Below are positions 62,801-64,000 of a DNA stretch of 64,000 nt, in pieces (positions within the stretch are counted from its first letter, which is position 1; every line of letters begins with the position of its first letter). The DNA is from Erythrophleum ivorense (lineage: Eukaryota > Streptophyta > Magnoliopsida > Fabales > Fabaceae). The notes under the pieces are model-generated. The model was not told where the DNA came from, did no database searches, and saw only the letters and a list, made by a program, of their open reading frames with translations. The DNA is taken from positions 32,213,784 to 32,277,783 of the forward strand of contig JAIUCV010000005.1 of the NCBI GenBank assembly GCA_026724425.1, written 5' to 3'. The position numbers and the translations under genes were made by a program.

Positions 62801-64000
62801 GTTAGCTTTTCCTTTTATTATGTGTGAGAAAAGGGAAAACATAATCTAGCACTGTATTTCATTTTATTTAGGCTATCCAATGTGCATTTGCATTTTATTA
62901 TCTATAATTCGTAAGTCCATTAAGTGCATACTCTACCTTAAATAGCCAAATGCTATATAAGATGTTTATTTAAATTGAGAGTATGAGACTTGGGAACTAG
63001 AGCATATAATTTGGAGGACAGATACCAAGCCAACTCAGTAGGGATGAAAACCAATAATAATACCAACTATTACATATGTTGATTCCATATACATGACAGT
63101 CAACTGTATAAATTTTAAATCAAGATTACTAAGATTTGGAAGCTTTGTTTTGTTAATGTGTTCAATCTTCTCTGTCATTTTGGTTCTTTTTAGAATCCTT
63201 TATAAGGATGACTTATGCTCTTCTGCTGGTCCTTGCTTGGCTTCTTTTCTAATAAATGTTCTTTGATTAAAAAAGGAATCCTACTGCAATTTTTTTTGCC
63301 CCTTTGTCATGTTTAGACTTTAGAGCATAATCATGCATTTTATACTTGTATTCATGTCCTTAATTAGTCCTATTTAGAGCTTAACCACCCATTATATGCA
63401 TCATTTTCAAGTCCTCAATTATGCCTTAGTCTCTTCTGTATAATATTTGCCTCTAGTCTAAATTTTGTTAATTATTTTCTTATTTGCTGAGTCATCTGTC
63501 TTTATTATAGTAGTACAGTAAAGGACATCCTCAAGAGGACAAAAGAATAATAACTAAAAATTATATCAATACAAAAGTGCTCACCAAGCAATTTAATCTT
63601 TTTTATCAAACAGATTCCTCTAAATTTCATTTTCTTTTTGGTTAGTTAGTGAATTATCTCATTTTCCATGGCAAAGTGTTCGTATTCCTATTTGTTTTTA
63701 TTCTTCACACCTGGAAGTGTATTTTGTTGTTGAATAGATTTTTGTAAGAAAAGAAGATTTTGTCACTAAATAGTTAAATCCATCATTCCATAAGAGTTTG
63801 CATTTTCTTGCCCTTTCTCCTCACATGTTACTACTCATCAACCACAATATACTTATTGCCACATTAGCAATTTTTGGACATGTCTCTTAAGATCCTAATG
63901 TTTTGCAGTGTAAAGCATGTCAAGGCTACAAAAATTTCATGTAGGTTTTCCTTTGGACTGAAACATGTGTTAATCACGATGAACTTTCCAAGCCCTCATG
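62801..64000 (+). other. Intron 15 of the EDR2-like gene, to the window edge
   Basis: The donor GTTAGC at 62,801 follows exon 15, which ends in the middle of a Gly or similar codon (GCA G). No downstream exon matching the linker or the DUF1336 domain was found before 64,000. Nothing else was recognised in this 1.2 kb. Confidence 0.6.

Noticed and set aside
62410..62805. A single 131-codon gene at the right edge
   Set aside because: It is exons 14 and 15 of the EDR2-like gene read through the intron between them.
1..64000. A new multi-gene biological system, gene cluster or CRISPR-like array
   Set aside because: Both strands show three unrelated plant genes and decayed transposons. No regular spacer array, operon or co-directed set of uncharacterised genes was found.

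Overview
The window is nuclear DNA of a flowering plant, most likely a woody dicot. It is AT-rich, has GT..AG introns, and holds three ordinary plant genes separated and invaded by decayed plant transposons (Ty1/copia, Ty3/gypsy, LINE, CACTA and hAT-like elements). The species cannot be fixed from the sequence alone. No bacterial-type operon, CRISPR array, rRNA or complete tRNA gene was seen.

Layout. 1-2.4 kb: the last two coding exons of a monosaccharide/H+ symporter of the STP7 type (+ strand); its first exons lie left of the window. 5.1-5.7 kb: a single-exon gene on the - strand for a small plant PNRC-like protein, the family linked to mRNA decapping, with a TATA box and a G-box upstream. 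5.8-39 kb: about 33 kb of gene-free DNA. It holds two diverged copies of a ~3.5 kb repeat in inverted orientation (9.3-12.8 and 14.1-17.7 kb, probably long LTRs). Next comes a decayed CACTA (En/Spm) element, with its transposase pseudogene at 19.6-25.3 kb, a probable LTR inserted inside it at 21.6-24.1 kb, and its right terminus at 27,078. Two hAT-like non-autonomous elements with 8-bp target duplications follow (29,986-30,653 and 33,751-34,428). The second of these lies inside a dead copia element (31.4-37.8 kb) that also contains a gypsy-like fragment.

39.4 kb to the right edge: a large EDR2-like gene (PH + START, with the C-terminal DUF1336 expected beyond the window). Fifteen exons were placed; all junctions keep frame. 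Two introns have been swollen by retroelements: intron 7 (8.8 kb) carries copia fragments in both orientations and intron 8 (6.4 kb) carries a LINE and a gypsy element. A 35-nt exon stands alone between them.

The three genes share no obvious pathway (sugar uptake, RNA decay, lipid-binding defence regulation). I found no convincing new biological system. The most informative structures are the nested transposon record, the two hAT-like elements with readable target duplications, and the small exon isolated between two transposon-filled introns.
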